A DNA stretch of 64,000 nt, taken from Amoebophrya sp. A120. Lineage: Eukaryota > Sar > Dinophyceae > Syndiniales > Amoebophryaceae. The first letter of the stretch is position 1. The number at the start of each line of letters is the position of its first letter. Below, in pieces: positions 9,619 to 21,640 of the stretch. Below the pieces are notes generated by a model. The model worked only from the letters and a program-made list of their open reading frames with translations, searched no databases and had not been told where the DNA came from. The position numbers were made by a program, and so were the translations under genes. The DNA lies in the NCBI GenBank assembly GCA_905178155.1, contig CAJINV010000003.1, positions 331,091 to 395,090 on the forward strand. Direction: 5' to 3'.

Positions 9619-12600
9619 ATGCCCTTGGTAAACCTGGATGATCTGTTTCCGCCCAGCAGCGTGGAGTCTTCGGGCTCGGACGAAAAACTGGAGCACGTAG
9701 TTTTCTTGGGCGAGAGTAGGCAGAAAGTCACCGTGGAGGCCAGGGAAGAGGGCCTGACCGAAGAGCTGTTGAAGAAGGTATCTAAAGTGACGGGCGTGCC
9801 CGTTCGGTTTCTGCGGCTCACCGCGTTCACTGCTCCTGGGTACGGCGATGACACAGACGAACAGACCACCTGGAAACTTCTGCCGCTGGACACCCGTTAC
9901 AGCCAAACGAAGCAATATGCATCTTCGGATACGGATAAAGGAAATACTAGTACAACTGGTGATGAGGTGGATGGAGATGGAACAGCAAGAACATCCGGGC
10001 CGCGAGGTAGAAAACAACTCAAGTTTCACTTGACGCAAGTTTTGAAGAAGACGGACTGGGTGAGCGTTTTGACAGAAACGCAGCAACTTCTGGTGGCAGA
10101 CGGGACGCTGGCGAACCTGCCAGCCGATGAAGAGATTTCATCTGGCGGTGACGAGGAACAAGACGAGGGGTACTATTCAAGCAGCAGCTCCGGGGGGACA
10201 TCGTCATCAAGTGTCGTGTCCGATGACCCAGAGACCGCTGCGGCAAAGCAGGAGGACGCAGTATCAGAATGAAAAATGCCCCCACCCCCGAACTTGAAAG
10301 CATTTGTATTGCAAACCTTTCCAAATGAAACATTCGCCCTCTTGCACCTATCAGCATCACAGGTTTCCAATCGTGAATAGCGAAAATTTGTATTGCAAAA
10401 GACCCCAGCAAGAGCGGCGCTTGTCATGCAAGCGATGCGATAAACGCCTAGACTCTGCATCAGAAAGATTCATACTCCTTTCATGCATGACAAAAAGGTT
10501 TCATTTGGAAACTTCGCATCACAAATTTTTGCAATTTGAGGGGTGGGGGGCACTTTTCACTGTAATACGCAGAGTGGAGCTACATCGCGTCACTGTGGTT
10601 TCTATCAAATGTAAAAATGTCTGGGTCTGGAAGATTCCGATATTTGTCATGCAGTTTCTCCAAGCTCCACCAAGTCTGGAATGCAGGTCCTAGCATCACA
10701 GGATCTGCAGCCCCTTTGTGATGCCTGTTCTGCATGAGAAATGCCCCCTCAGCATGGCCAGAAATGAGCGCCTTTTATTGCAAGTCACGCAACACAGATT
10801 TTTGTATGATGCGCAACATGCATCACAAGTTGCATCCTTCCAGACTCAGACATTTTTGCATTTGATAGTTTCCCGAAACTGAGAAGGGCGATGTCGCGCA
10901 GGTCTTAGCCGCCATGGGTCGAGATGAAAAGAGTGCGAGCAGAACAAGGAACGACTCTACTTCTATGAAAGGTCGTACGATGAACACCAGAAGTGCTCGT
11001 GCCGGGAGCCGCGGTGCCACGGCAACTGAAGATAGAAGTGATTTTCCGCACCAGAGAATGAGGAGCAACCCTAGAGAGGAAGCCGCGCGGAGAAAAAAAG
11101 AGGAGCTCACAGTGACCTCGGTCAACGCGCCGGACATGAATGGATGGACGCTGATGGGACTTGCTTGTGCCCGGGGCCTGCCAAAATTGCTGACGTACGT
11201 GCTAGAAACCCTGGCCAGCGTCGAGCTGGTAAATCTGAGTCTTCGCGTGGAGGAAACCTGTAGTTTTTTGCGTAGTAGTTCGTCCATTTTTGCAGATGGG
11301 GATGCAATTGAAGAAGAAGAAGTGGAACAAGAACGGGAGAAAGGCTTCTTGAAATCACCCGCACAAGAAAGACCTCGGACGTCAAATCTCAAACGGAATC
11401 AAGACACGCCCGAAATGAAAATCAGACAGCGTTGGCGAAACCTTCCACCGCTTTTAGCCGCTATTCGCTATAACCCGTCGGACGCCTCCTCCGCGGAGGT
11501 GGTAGCAATCCTGCTGGATCAGGGTTTCGATGTGAACCCGAACGTGCGCGAGGGAGTCCGGTCGGACGGCTACACACCCCTACTGCTCGCGATCAAGAAG
11601 GCAAAATGGCAAACCGCAGCCGTGCTCTTGCAGAACGAGCGCATCGACGTGAACTGCATTTTGGAACAGGAAGTACCAGCTGCACGGACAGCAGCTGGAA
11701 CTACTGTTGAAAATAAAGGCCGCGAAGAAGGAGCAGTAGAGCCTTCAACACTGGTGGAGGGATCTTCTTTACGTTCGCAGGAAGCTGCGCTCGTCGGAGG
11801 CGATTTAGTAGACCAAGATGTTGTAAAGAAAGCGGAGATCATTCTTGTGCCAAAGATCATGAAGAAAAATACGAAGATTCGCACGAGATGGCCGTTGGGA
11901 TATTTTTCCAAGCGGTGGCGCGAGCTGCTGAAGCCTGAGGCGGAGGGGGAGCGGCAATTTTTGGCAAAGCTGGTGGCGCACCCGCTGATTTCGCCGGATC
12001 TTGTGCCGTCGGCCAAGAGCAAGGAGGACAAGAACAAGAAAACTCGAAGATCGAAATCCCCCCCACCACTGGACGGGGAGAAGATTTTTGAGCAGCCGAA
12101 GCCGAAGCGCATCCCCACGTGGTGTAGTTCGGTGATGGAGGCTCCCCCGCATGGGCAAAACGCTCTCATCTCCGCCTGTCGCTCGGGCAATGTGGTATTC
12201 GTGGAGATTTTTCTCACCCACTGCCTGCCAGAGAAGGTGTATCCCAAGAAAAAAGTGTATACAGTTTTTTTACACGACATCTGTATGCAACTTCAGCAAC
12301 ACAATAGACTTGCTCTGCATTTACAGATGAGAAATACAACTTGCAATGCGTCGATTCATCGTCCGAAGGGGAAACACGTATCAAACGAGGCTCGCATGCC
12401 TTTGCGGCATGAGAGAGGTTGTCTGTCATGCGCGTTCTGCAAGAACACATTGTATGACTGTAACAGTAACACTTTTTTCATTGCACAAATTGACGCGCGT
12501 GATCAACCGGCTCGACGACTTATCCTGTACAAAAGTATCGTACTCGTAGTGCAATCATGCATTACAAATTTTCTTGTTAAGTCAAATCCGCATATACAAA

Positions 12601-13374
12601 TTTTGTTTCTCATGCTAAGGAAATTTGTCATGCATTTATACGAGTGCGATACTTTTGCAATGCATACGACTACGCACGCTCTGCGGTCTATGAAGCAGCG
12701 ATTTTTTTGTCCCGGGACGCCACGGACACTGTGCGAGATATGGGATTCTCAAACGTTACATTCTCAACTGTTAGATGATTTGTCATGCAAAATTACCATA
12801 AGCCGCCGCGCCAGGGTCAGACGACCAAGGTTCTTACTTCGCGTGACAGATTCTGAAAGGGCGGCTAGGCAGCATCTAAACCCGTTCCCAATTTGTGATG
12901 CGAGAGTTGCGAGCTTGGGCTTGCCGATTACGATTTCACCGTTGCCGTTCTTGCGTCACATCAAATTGATGTATAACAGTTGAGAATGTAACGTTTGAGA
13001 ACGCCATGCGGGACTCGAAGAAGGTGGCGGCGGACATGGTGGAACTGCTTCTCCGTGTTGACAACATCGACGCGGGGCTACCCGACCTGGAAGGCTACCA
13101 ACCCCTGCAGCGGGCAGAGCAGCGGGGGTACGAGAAAGTGAAGCGCTTGCTGATTCGGGAGTACTACGAGAAGCACGGCCTGAAGTTCGAGCTCACGCGA
13201 GAGCCGCAGTACGAGATTAACTTTTTCCGGCTCCGCATCGGGGAGCAGCCGTGGCGGGGAGATCCGCCGTTCGGTGTCACGGGGAAGGAAATTTGGCACG
13301 ACTGGAAGAGAACAAGTCCGAGGTTTGGAAAGAAAGTAATCGTGACCGAGACCACTGCGACATTCTTCGAATGA
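9619..13374 (+). CDS. Ankyrin-type protein, six exons interrupted by five introners
   Basis: Exons 9619-10261, 10573-10602, 10873-12239, 12493-12520, 12672-12738 and 13014-13374 total 2496 nt, or 831 residues. ATG 9619 is the first in the frame. The N-terminal 100 residues (KVTVEAREEGLTEELLKKVSK, then VTGVPVRFLRL) loosely recall a ubiquitin-like fold, but this is not secure. After an acidic/Ser-rich linker come ankyrin-like units: MNGWTLMGLACARGLPKLLT, RWRNLPPLLAAIRYNPSDAS, TPLLLAIKKAKWQTAAVLLQ, GQNALISACRSGNVVFVEIF and LEGYQPLQRAEQRGYEKVKR. Two internal exons are tiny (30 and 28 nt), bracketed by introners of different families. Read without splicing, the locus would look like three unrelated ORFs. 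The role is probably protein binding; the partner is unknown. Confidence 0.85.
10262..10567. mobile_element. Introner D1 (306 bp)
   Basis: This is the only family D member. It begins TATCAGAATGAAAAATGCC then CCCACCCCC, and ends GGGGTGGGGGGCACTTTTCA then CTGTAATA; the two ends are inverted repeats. The duplication CGCAG is exact (10257-10261 and 10568-10572). Internally it has GCATCACAAATTT and TTTGTATTGCA. Removing 311 bp gives QEDAVEWSYIASLW in frame. Confidence 0.9.
10603..10867. mobile_element. Introner B3 (265 bp)
   Basis: This is a family B element beginning TATCAAATGTAAAAATGTC and ending GACATTTTTGCATTTGATA. The duplication GTTTC is exact (10598-10602 and 10868-10872). It lies only 35 bp after D1. 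Removing 270 bp keeps the frame (SLWF, then PETEKGDVAQVL). Confidence 0.93.
12240..12487 (-). mobile_element. Introner C3, reverse orientation (248 bp)
   Basis: This is a family C-like element in the opposite orientation to C1. The left end TATCCCAAGAAAAAAGTG matches the complement of the C1 right end, and the right end is CACTTTTTTCATTGCACA. The flanking 5-mers AGGTG (12235-12239) and AATTG (12488-12492) match at 3 of 5. Removing 253 bp joins LPEKV to TRVINRLDD in frame. The boundary is less certain than for other elements. Confidence 0.75.
12521..12666 (+). mobile_element. Introner A5 (146 bp)
   Basis: This is a family A element beginning TATCCTGTACAAAAGTATCG and ending CTTTTGCAATGCATA. 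The duplication CGACT is exact (12516-12520 and 12667-12671). Removing 151 bp gives NRLDDYARSAVYEAAI in frame. Confidence 0.93.
12739..13008. mobile_element. Introner E1 (270 bp)
   Basis: This is a family E element beginning TATGGGATTCTCAAACG and ending CGTTTGAGAACGCCATG; the inverted ends extend through ACATTCTCAACTGTTA. The flanking repeat CGAGA/CGGGA (12734-12738 and 13009-13013) has one mismatch. Removing 275 bp gives TVRDSKKVAADMVELLL in frame. Confidence 0.87.
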
Positions 13375-14100
13375 TAAACAAATGAAATACTTACAAAAAT
13401 AAAAAATCAGAGGAGTGTTGGTTCTTAGGTTATTTCCTAGGAGTAGGAGCAAAATTACTTGAAAATTTAGAAGCTGCATGATCATGTCTGTGCGCATGAC
13501 CACATTGCCCTGCTACGAAATCAACTGGTGCGTTCGTACTAAGATGCTCATGGTCACCAGAAAATCTACAAGAAAAATGCAGACCGGTCGTCTTCCCCAC
13601 CTAGCCCCCCACGTGTAGCTCTCTCTGCTCGGTTTCGTGCTCCTTCTCTCTTCCGTATTCATGATGTCACAGTCGGTTCTACTTTACTACTCCTTTACTA
13701 AAAATATTCTTTGCAGCTTTCTCGTTCGGTATGACTATGATCGGTGATCGTGTTGTTCATAATTCGTGCGTTCCGTAATTGACTTCGTCCATCAGCATTC
13801 TGCGTTAAAGGTTGACGTTCCATCGTTTAGATATGTGCTTCGTGCTCCTTTTTCAAAATGCATGCTTTTTTCTTGATGTATCAGCGTCAAAAAACAAACA
13901 GGGACAACTCCCGACGTTCCTCGGTACATTTTTACACTTCACATCCCCACCGCGTGTGTAAGATTAAGCTACAGTGTGGATCTTCATACATTGTGCCATT
14001 GAAGTTTATTCGTTCCGTGTACTAATATTCTTCTTCATCTCGTTCTTGATCTACTTCTACAAACCCCAATAAACCCCCCGTGGTCGTGATCTTGAAGAAA
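13375..14100. other. Intergenic stretch, no gene recognised
   Basis: The stretch is AT-leaning with no coding frame of note. It is presumably the 3' region of the ankyrin gene and the 5' region of the next gene. Confidence 0.6.
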
Positions 14101-17100
14101 ATGCAGTCCGAAGAAGACAACGCACAGGACGATCTCGGGCAGATTCAAGAGGAAAGCCAGGACTATGACGATGAAGACGAGCAGGTGGAGCATTCTGATG
14201 CGCACTATGAAGACGAGCAGGAGCAAGAAGAATCTGAAGCAGTTTATTCCGATGATGAGGGAAGAAGCCCGAATGATGAACAATCCGAAACGGAAGCGCA
14301 CAATGAAGAGAGGACTCCCGTAGCTGCCGTTGCCGATCGACGCGGTGCTATTGAGCTAGAAAAAATCCCTTCGGCAGAAGGCGAAGCGGAACCGTTTTCA
14401 ACAGCGTCTGCTGGTTTAGCTACTGGCGACGATGCTGAGGACGAGCGATTGTTCAAGACCGCCAAAGCGGACGATGATGACGCCGAGATTTATCTGAACG
14501 TGGATGATCATCTGAACGAAGACGAAGAGCCAGACGAAGCTGCCAGCCTGGTGCCCAGCACGACCGAGTCTCTCGACCCGACTACGAAGGCAGAGAACTT
14601 CTACCGAGAAGACTTCTCCACGCCCGCAGATCTCGCGGCCAGCTTTCTCGCGGCACCTGAGTTCTACGCACAGAAGCCAATTCTTTCGCCCTTGCGCCGG
14701 CGGCACGACGAAGCAGGAGAACACGCGGAAGATCTGAAGAAAACCGGCAAGAGCGAAGATGACGAGGCACTCGATCTACAGGGGACTTCTCTCACTGGCA
14801 CCGCAGTCGCCATTTCGGCGAATGCGCTTGTGCCATTGCCCAGTACAGTCGCACCTCTGGTGGAGAACGACCACGCCGCGTTTCGGGGCTATTTTCTTGA
14901 GGTAGATTTCTCTGTGTCCGGCACGTACGTGCAGAGCAGCAGCCCCCGCAGCCCGCGTTCCGAGGACGAAAACAAGTTGCATGAGATAACCGAGAATGAC
15001 AACGAGGAGCAGGAGCACCATCAAAAAGATGAAAATGATCTGGATTACGTCGAGGGAGCACACCAGTCGAGCGCCCCAGTAGGAACTGCTGGTGAAGATA
15101 GCAACTCGATAAACTCAGCCGGGAATTACTACAGCGACGGGCAACAAGACCAAAATTCCTCTGAAGCTCCTCCCAGCCCCACCTCCTCCCGAGCGAACAG
15201 CAAGGGTATGAACGTGCGAATCCAGAATACCAGCGACGCAGTCACGACTCCCCGAACAACAGCAGTCACGCCGCGAAAGTCCTACAAGCGTGCGTTTGGA
15301 CGAAGGCGGAACATTTTTCCGCGGATTTCCATCGGGTTTGCCCTCGACATGAGGGCCAAGAAAGCCCCAGCCGGACAGGAGGATGGCGCACCAGCCGCGA
15401 AAGAACTACAAACCGAAGAAAATTTCACCGATGCAGCAGCGGAGCCACAAAGTTATGAGGACCTGGAGGAGACAGCTTACACGGTGTCTCTGGACCTTCG
15501 CGGAAACGAGGGAACTGAGACGGGTCCGCGGCACTACTTGAAGATGCGCGGCCTGCGGTGTCTGGACTTTCAGTTTGACCTCGACCTCGTTAGCAGGACT
15601 GGAAGTACAAGTAGCACAGGGGACGACAACCAGCCAGCGCATGATGGCGAGGTGGAAAACAAAAGTATAAACGACGAAACCAGTAACATACGATCGAGCA
15701 CTCTAAGCCTGTGGGTTCGGCCGAATTGGGTCAACGGCGAGGAGGTGGTGGTTTTGTCGGTTTTCAACCAGCGAATTCCCGTCTTTTCTGCGGTGCTTCC
15801 GGACGCGCACTTCATCCTTCACCCCGAGAACGAACAGAAAATTTTCGCGTTGTTCGATTGCGACTCGCCGAACACCAGTATCCGCTGGAGGAAAGCGAAC
15901 GAGCTCCCGCCCACGGTGGAATATTGGTATAACCGGAGGGCGGGCGGCGTGCAGCGGCTGACGGAGCAGATCATCCAAGGACTGGCCTATCCCGACCCGC
16001 GCGACGCAGTGGAAATGATGAGCCTGGCCAATTACGACTTCGAAAGCAAAATCACCTGCGTGCCCTGCTCCCCGTGGGCGCGCTTCTATGCCGCGTCGGT
16101 GGGAGGTGTGGACCAGATGCCATTTCTGCTGCAGTACGATTTCGATTGGTTTGTTGACATGCTGATAATTCTTCTATCTCTTTCTCGTGCGTCTGCGTCC
16201 GTACCAATATGAAGATTGTGATTCCTTTACTGCAAAATGAAAATATTATCGATTTTTACATAGCAAAAAACAAAAAATTAGGTATCGTCCGCAGGCAATG
16301 CAGTCTAGCACCAAGGGACCCTTGACGCGGTTATTGGCAAACGACACGGGTTTCAGCGACGTCATCCCGACCCTGCAGGGACTTGTGTCAACCTTCTGTG
16401 GCGTCTGGGAATCGAACTGGATAGATCACGCCGGCGGAATGAAATACGGTTCTAAAGGCTCAGTTTTTTCCGTAGAAGACCGACTGCAAGTGATCCCGGA
16501 TGAGTCTGCCGCCGTGGTAGAGACGTTGCTGCGGGAGAAAGCTGGTTACACGCTCTGTGCATACTTTGGATCCTGTCCACACCTGCGCGGGGAAATCTTG
16601 CTATTCCTGTTGCAACAACTTTCGGTCGGAGGAAGCGCTTTTGTAGACGAGCAGCGACAGAAGAGCAGTGGACTTTTAGGCTACAGTGGGAGTGGGGCCT
16701 ACTCGTCTCCCAGAGGACCGGGCAGCATGAAGATGGTCAGCGAGGAGGAGCCCAGCGTCTTCGAGCACGCACTGGCCGCACAAGCGCGAGGGTTACTGTT
16801 GATACAGTTACTGTTTTCTACAAGAACTTCTAGTTCTACTACGCCGCCAGATGGTGGTGCGCCGGCTTTCGCTTTAGACGAAGATCTGTCCGCTCTCGTA
16901 CAGCTGACGGTTGTGCCGTTTTTGAAGAACGAGTTGGCGGAAAGAACGGTGACCGCCCTCGAGAGGCTGACCGGGCGGCCGTCGAAGCGAACTCAGGGGC
17001 GGATTGCGCCTCTCGTGCAGCTGCTGAAAAAGAGCATTGGATCCTGTCTACAAATTTTGCAAGAGCCCTTGTTACCGTCTCGCAACGCGGCGGAGAAGAA

Positions 17101-17179
17101 ATGGTCGCAGGCCCTTGCGGAGATAGCGGAGACCGCCTACCTGGCTCGCGGTCTTGGGACCGCACGCACCGGGAGATGA
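14101..17179 (+). CDS. Large acidic protein of unknown function, one canonical intron
   Basis: Exons 14101-16152 and 16295-17179 (2937 nt, 978 residues) are joined by a 142-bp intron, GTTGAC to CCGCAG, phase 0. ATG 14101 is chosen; an upstream in-frame GTG at 14080 is unlikely as a start. Residues 1-130 are very acidic and probably disordered, with many Glu/Asp/Gln. The middle is Ser/Thr-rich. From about residue 460 the protein becomes ordered and aromatic, as in TLSLWVRPNWVNGEEVVVLS, ITCVPCSPWARFYAAS and GLVSTFCGVWESNWIDHAGG. It continues smoothly across the intron, which is why I join the two ORFs. No catalytic motif is recognised. If the intron is not real, the second ORF would be a separate 293-residue protein. 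There are no introners. Confidence 0.65.
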
Positions 17180-18090
17180 TGAAGATGCTATACAAACATA
17201 GTTTGTAAAAAAGTTAAGGTTTAGTACAACCACAATTTAGGATGAAGATCAAAATCCTCTTCTGCACACGGAATGACACAGGGTTTTTGTGAAATCTCAC
17301 TGATCATGTTGTCCTCTTAGCCAGTTCCAGGTATTCCCCTGGTTCTGTAGCAACTCGAGCTATACATGTTGTATCCCCACGCCCACCAGGTCGTCCATTT
17401 GTACATTAGAATCACGACCGCATTCCAGATTGACCCGAACTATCAAAGTCGAATACAACAAAAGCTACTGTCAGTAGTTCTTGCATAATATCCGCTAGGA
17501 CTCACGGCGCGCAACTGTCGCACCTCAAGCGGATCTATCAAATTCTGTGCGCCGAGTTGTGATGGTTCCTCGAGCAGAAAGCTCCTTTTGTTCTTCAAAT
17601 AATTAATGGATGAAATATCAGAATGTCGATGTTGCAAGCAGGATCAGGTGTATCGATCTTTGCCTAGCGCTTCCTTCGCTACAAATCGACCGAAGTCATC
17701 AAGATCACCTTGAATGAAATGTTGATCCACTTCTAGTTCTGTTTGAATCGCCGGATACAAAGAAAGGTCGTAGAATCGGCAATCATCTCTATCAATTTCT
17801 CGTTGACCATGACTTCCTGTGTCATCGATGATGTTGATCTGTTATACTTTTGTTGTATTGCTGCACCAACTTGAATTTCAGGTAGTTCTTGCAGAGGGAG
17901 CGGAGGGTACTAGAAAATTTCTGTGCGTTAAGAAAGACAAAGAAGGCATAAAGTAAGATCAGTTCTTGCGATGTTGTGTTTTTCTTTGGCGATAGTGGGC
18001 TCGCACTAACGGCGCGCAAGCATCCATTAGAGGTTGTTTATGATGAAGTCTAGATCGGTATCTGTATCTATATGGTGTAAGAATTGAACC
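17180..18090. other. Intergenic stretch, no gene recognised
   Basis: Only short frames with no recognisable features occur here. Confidence 0.6.
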
Positions 18091-20631
18091 ATGAGCGCAA
18101 AATTGCAGCACCATCAGGCTCTGAGTGGCAAGAATGCCGGGGCAGGGAAACTACAAGTTCCGGTCCGTAAACCTACCGGACATGAGGCGGAGGAACCAAA
18201 GAAGCGAAGAAACAAGCCGAGCAAGGGCAAAAAACGAAACCAAAAGAAGGCTAACATCGGACGGCCATTTCTCCATATTAACGCTAACGGGTCGACTGCC
18301 CCGGGTCAAACTACGAAGACAGCTGCGTCAGCTGCAACGGGAGAATTACGTGCTGAAGCTTCTCATGTAACTTACGCAGTAAGTGCTGGTGCTCACCCAA
18401 CTACAACAACATCTTCCTCCTCATCATCTTCCTCGTGTCGTGACTTTTCCAAAAATGCTGCACCTGCGCGCTCAACATCTTCTGCCGGTCAAGGACATCA
18501 TCTGTTGCGCAGTTTGTTGACGCCGACGGCTGAGCGACGAGGAAAAATTGAGGATGCCATGGAGCAGCTGCAGACCTTGGTGGTCGGGCATCTGGGGCTG
18601 GACTTCTACCTGAAGCCGCAGGGCTCCTACGCGCAGAATTTGCTTTTGCCGGACTCCGACCTGGATTTGGTATTGTGCCACACAGATGAAAAGGTCGCGT
18701 CCCGAACGAAAAGCGTCAAGTGGCTGCAGCAACTGGCTGCGTTTTTTCGGAATGCACGAAAGAAGCAGGCGAAAAAGCGGCAGAGTAGCGAAAAGAAAGG
18801 CCATCGAAGCGACATTATCTTCAACGGTGAGGACGATAGCACCAGTAGTGGTAGTGCAACCACGACTACATGTGGCTTCCGACTTTGCGAGTGCATTTTC
18901 AGTGCGAGGATTCCGATTTTGAAACTGAACTACCTGGAGGACTTGGAGATTGACATATCAGCGGGTGATGATCGGCGTGGAACGGTTGACGAAACTATTG
19001 ACAGAACGTTGACCTGCATGGAGGCGGAGGTAATCCTAAAGAGCCCGGGGCTGAAACAGAATGATCTTCTTGCTCACGGCGGAAGGTCTTTACACGAGAA
19101 GCTTACGTCTGCTGCGATATTACAGCACGCCGGGTCCACCTCCTGTTCTTCGCGAGATTTTCTAAAGTTCCTGAAAGCATTTGCTTCCGAAAGCGAGCTA
19201 AACGTGGCATGGGATCGAGGGTTGTCAAATTTCTCGTGGGTGTTGCTCGGCATGTACTTTCTGCAAAATGTCAAAGCCACAGTAGGAGCTTCAGCACCGA
19301 TGAACAACAGTGAAAACGTTGACTCCGCCGATATCCTGCACCTTTGGGACAATTTCTTGAACTGGTTCTGCTCCACACTGCAGGATTACGTTGCGAGCGA
19401 CAAATGGCTGGTGGTGGACGTTGATTTAGAAAGAAGCGCGTTCTTCGCAGGAAACAAGCCACGCCACCGGTCGTCATGTAGTTCTTCACAGGCCGCACAG
19501 AGGACGTCGAAAGCTCGATCCGTTTACGACCCAGTACTTGGAACGATTGTGACCTCTTACGAAGATGATGAAAATGGGGGCGAGGAACACAATTTTAATA
19601 GAGGCGGGGTCAACAGAAATGGAAATCGTGGACCTTCGCATCTGCACGATGCATCACCGCTTCGCCTGCAAGTCCCGCACGCCGAGTTTGGAGAAAATGC
19701 CGCCAGATGTTTGTCATCTGCGGTGTGGGAAAAAAAAATCGTTCCTGCGGTCAGGACAGCGCGCCTCGAGATGCAAAGATGGCTGAGAACAATAAATGGG
19801 TCGTGCAGTGCTTCTACTGCTATTTCCAGTAGGGCGGCAACTACGAAGATTTCGCCCTCGAGAGGACAGCAAGATCATGCTCGTCACTGGTGGGTTCGCT
19901 TTGTACCGTCCCTGGCTGCGGATCTCCTAGGGCGAGACAGTACAACGCCGTCGTGTGCTGGTGATTCCACTTCGCTGGCGCAGGTGGATCTATCGTCCGC
20001 AGCAAAAACTTCGAATAGAACGACGGGCACATCAACTACTTCAAGCTCGTCATCAAGCTCAGCCTCGAATGTTACCACCACAAGAACAGCAGCTTCGCGC
20101 GCCACGACTTCGATTGCAATTGCTAGCTTGAACACGACGACTTCTACTTCGGCGCACTATAAGGGGCTGTCGGAGACGAGCGAGAGTTCAGATGACGAAA
20201 TGGGGGCTGATCTTATGCATATGAAACAGTTTTGTGCCAGAAAAATCACAGCAGGTGGCGAAGAGGAAGATAGCGAGAAACAGGATCATTCTGACGGCGA
20301 TGTCGCAGGCAGTGACACGGGCGCAGCCCGAGCAGTAGACAATGAAATGAGCGAAGACCAAGACGACGACGAGGACGATGATGATGAAGAGCCTCAGCAC
20401 GTAGTTGACAAAAGGCGGCGAGAGAAGGCAAAGAATCGCGAACGACAATCGGGCAAGCGTATGCTGTACGGAGACACGCGCCTGCTTGCAGCAAGAAACT
20501 TACTCTCCAAGAAACCGCCCCCAGCACAAGATCAAAGTGCAACGGCAAAGCGAGTCAAAAAGAAGAAGATGTTGAGGAAAAAGCAGAAGAACAAAAAGCT
20601 AGATCGACCCAAAATTAAGAAAAAGCGTTGA
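18091..20631 (+). CDS. TRF4/5-like non-canonical poly(A) polymerase (nucleotidyltransferase)
   Basis: This is a single ORF of 846 residues. Residues 178-195 read GSYAQNLLLPDSDLDLVL, the polymerase-beta-type nucleotidyltransferase signature with the Gly-Ser pair and two metal-binding Asp (D190 and D192). A third Asp is plausibly D288 in NYLEDLEIDIS, after the usual strand with IPILKLN. The region around 355-400 (DFLKFLKAFASESELNVAWD, then LSNFSWVLLGMYFLQN) fits the helical PAP/OAS1-associated part. Non-canonical poly(A) polymerases add short A tails to nuclear or mitochondrial RNAs. The N terminus is basic (KKRRNKPSKGKKRNQKK), suggesting nuclear or nucleolar location. The C-terminal half is long, Ser/Thr-rich, then acidic, then very Lys-rich (KKKMLRKKQKNKKLDRPKIK). 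No introns or introners occur in 2.5 kb. A 2'-5' or terminal uridylyltransferase is an alternative from the same superfamily. Confidence 0.8.
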   Translation: MSAKLQHHQALSGKNAGAGKLQVPVRKPTGHEAEEPKKRRNKPSKGKKRNQKKANIGRPFLHINANGSTAPGQTTKTAASAATGELRAEASHVTYAVSAGAHPTTTTSSSSSSSSCRDFSKNAAPARSTSSAGQGHHLLRSLLTPTAERRGKIEDAMEQLQTLVVGHLGLDFYLKPQGSYAQNLLLPDSDLDLVLCHTDEKVASRTKSVKWLQQLAAFFRNARKKQAKKRQSSEKKGHRSDIIFNGEDDSTSSGSATTTTCGFRLCECIFSARIPILKLNYLEDLEIDISAGDDRRGTVDETIDRTLTCMEAEVILKSPGLKQNDLLAHGGRSLHEKLTSAAILQHAGSTSCSSRDFLKFLKAFASESELNVAWDRGLSNFSWVLLGMYFLQNVKATVGASAPMNNSENVDSADILHLWDNFLNWFCSTLQDYVASDKWLVVDVDLERSAFFAGNKPRHRSSCSSSQAAQRTSKARSVYDPVLGTIVTSYEDDENGGEEHNFNRGGVNRNGNRGPSHLHDASPLRLQVPHAEFGENAARCLSSAVWEKKIVPAVRTARLEMQRWLRTINGSCSASTAISSRAATTKISPSRGQQDHARHWWVRFVPSLAADLLGRDSTTPSCAGDSTSLAQVDLSSAAKTSNRTTGTSTTSSSSSSSASNVTTTRTAASRATTSIAIASLNTTTSTSAHYKGLSETSESSDDEMGADLMHMKQFCARKITAGGEEEDSEKQDHSDGDVAGSDTGAARAVDNEMSEDQDDDEDDDDEEPQHVVDKRRREKAKNRERQSGKRMLYGDTRLLAARNLLSKKPPPAQDQSATAKRVKKKKMLRKKQKNKKLDRPKIKKKR

Positions 20632-21640
20632 AGAACTCAAATATGATCGCGACCTTTCACATCTCTTAAAATTTCTCTTCATGCGACTTGCTGTGCCAGA
20701 CAAGGTATGTGTGAGGACTACATCGAGTATATTGAGTGTGGAACCAGGACCTCCACGACGATGTTAGTGCTCGTTTCATCCAGGCTACGACATTATTCAA
20801 TGTTATCGCGACTGTGAAGATTCCTCGAGCTGCCTCCGCAGCATATAGACATATTTCAAAAACGGTAAACCTAAACCCAAACGGGATTTGGATTCATTCT
20901 GCTGACTGTTCGACGGCATCGTCTCCTTTGCAATGTGATACGTGACTCTTCAATTATCCTCTTCGCTGTTTGGAAGCAGAGAATGCATGTTCTCTGCGTA
21001 AGTTTATCTTTATTCATCTCTACTCCTACAATTGTTTACTGTCCTGTCGTGAACGTGGTGGCACTCTAAAAATCGGGTCGTGTACATCTTCGAAAAGAAG
21101 TCAGTTTGTCCAGGGCGCTCTTGTGTACCTCCCAGCCATCGAAATTTCGGTCGCTTCTCTACCAAGTTTTTTCTTTTCGTTTTCGTCTGAACGTCAAATA
21201 GGGCAACGGACAGGGTCGGGGCGGGGATGATTTCTGTACTACAACCTGGCAGAAATAAATGCCAGACCTTTGCGCAGCAGGATGTTCTGCTAGAAGCACT
21301 TGCAAATCTGAAAAAAATTACGGTTCGTTGCACCGAAAAATATCCGTAGCTTTATTTTTCCTTGTACAGTTACGCTTTGGAGATGAAAAGAACCATAATA
21401 TAGTTGTGTCTGCGTTGTCTCTACTTCGGACGAGCGCATTATAGCGTTCCTTCTACTCAAACTCATCTTTTCTGGCTTGTCTTCATCTGCCATACGACAA
21501 CACTACAGCTCTGCATCTCTTTGAATCTGCACACCGTGTCGAATTGCTAATACCTGGATCTTGTTCACACTGACCGTCTAGAACAAGTTTGCAGAGGGTA
21601 GATTATACACTTACTTACACAACTACATTCAACCCTCCAC
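20632..21640. other. Intergenic stretch, no gene recognised
   Basis: Only short AT-rich frames occur here; I see no feature I can support. Confidence 0.6.
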
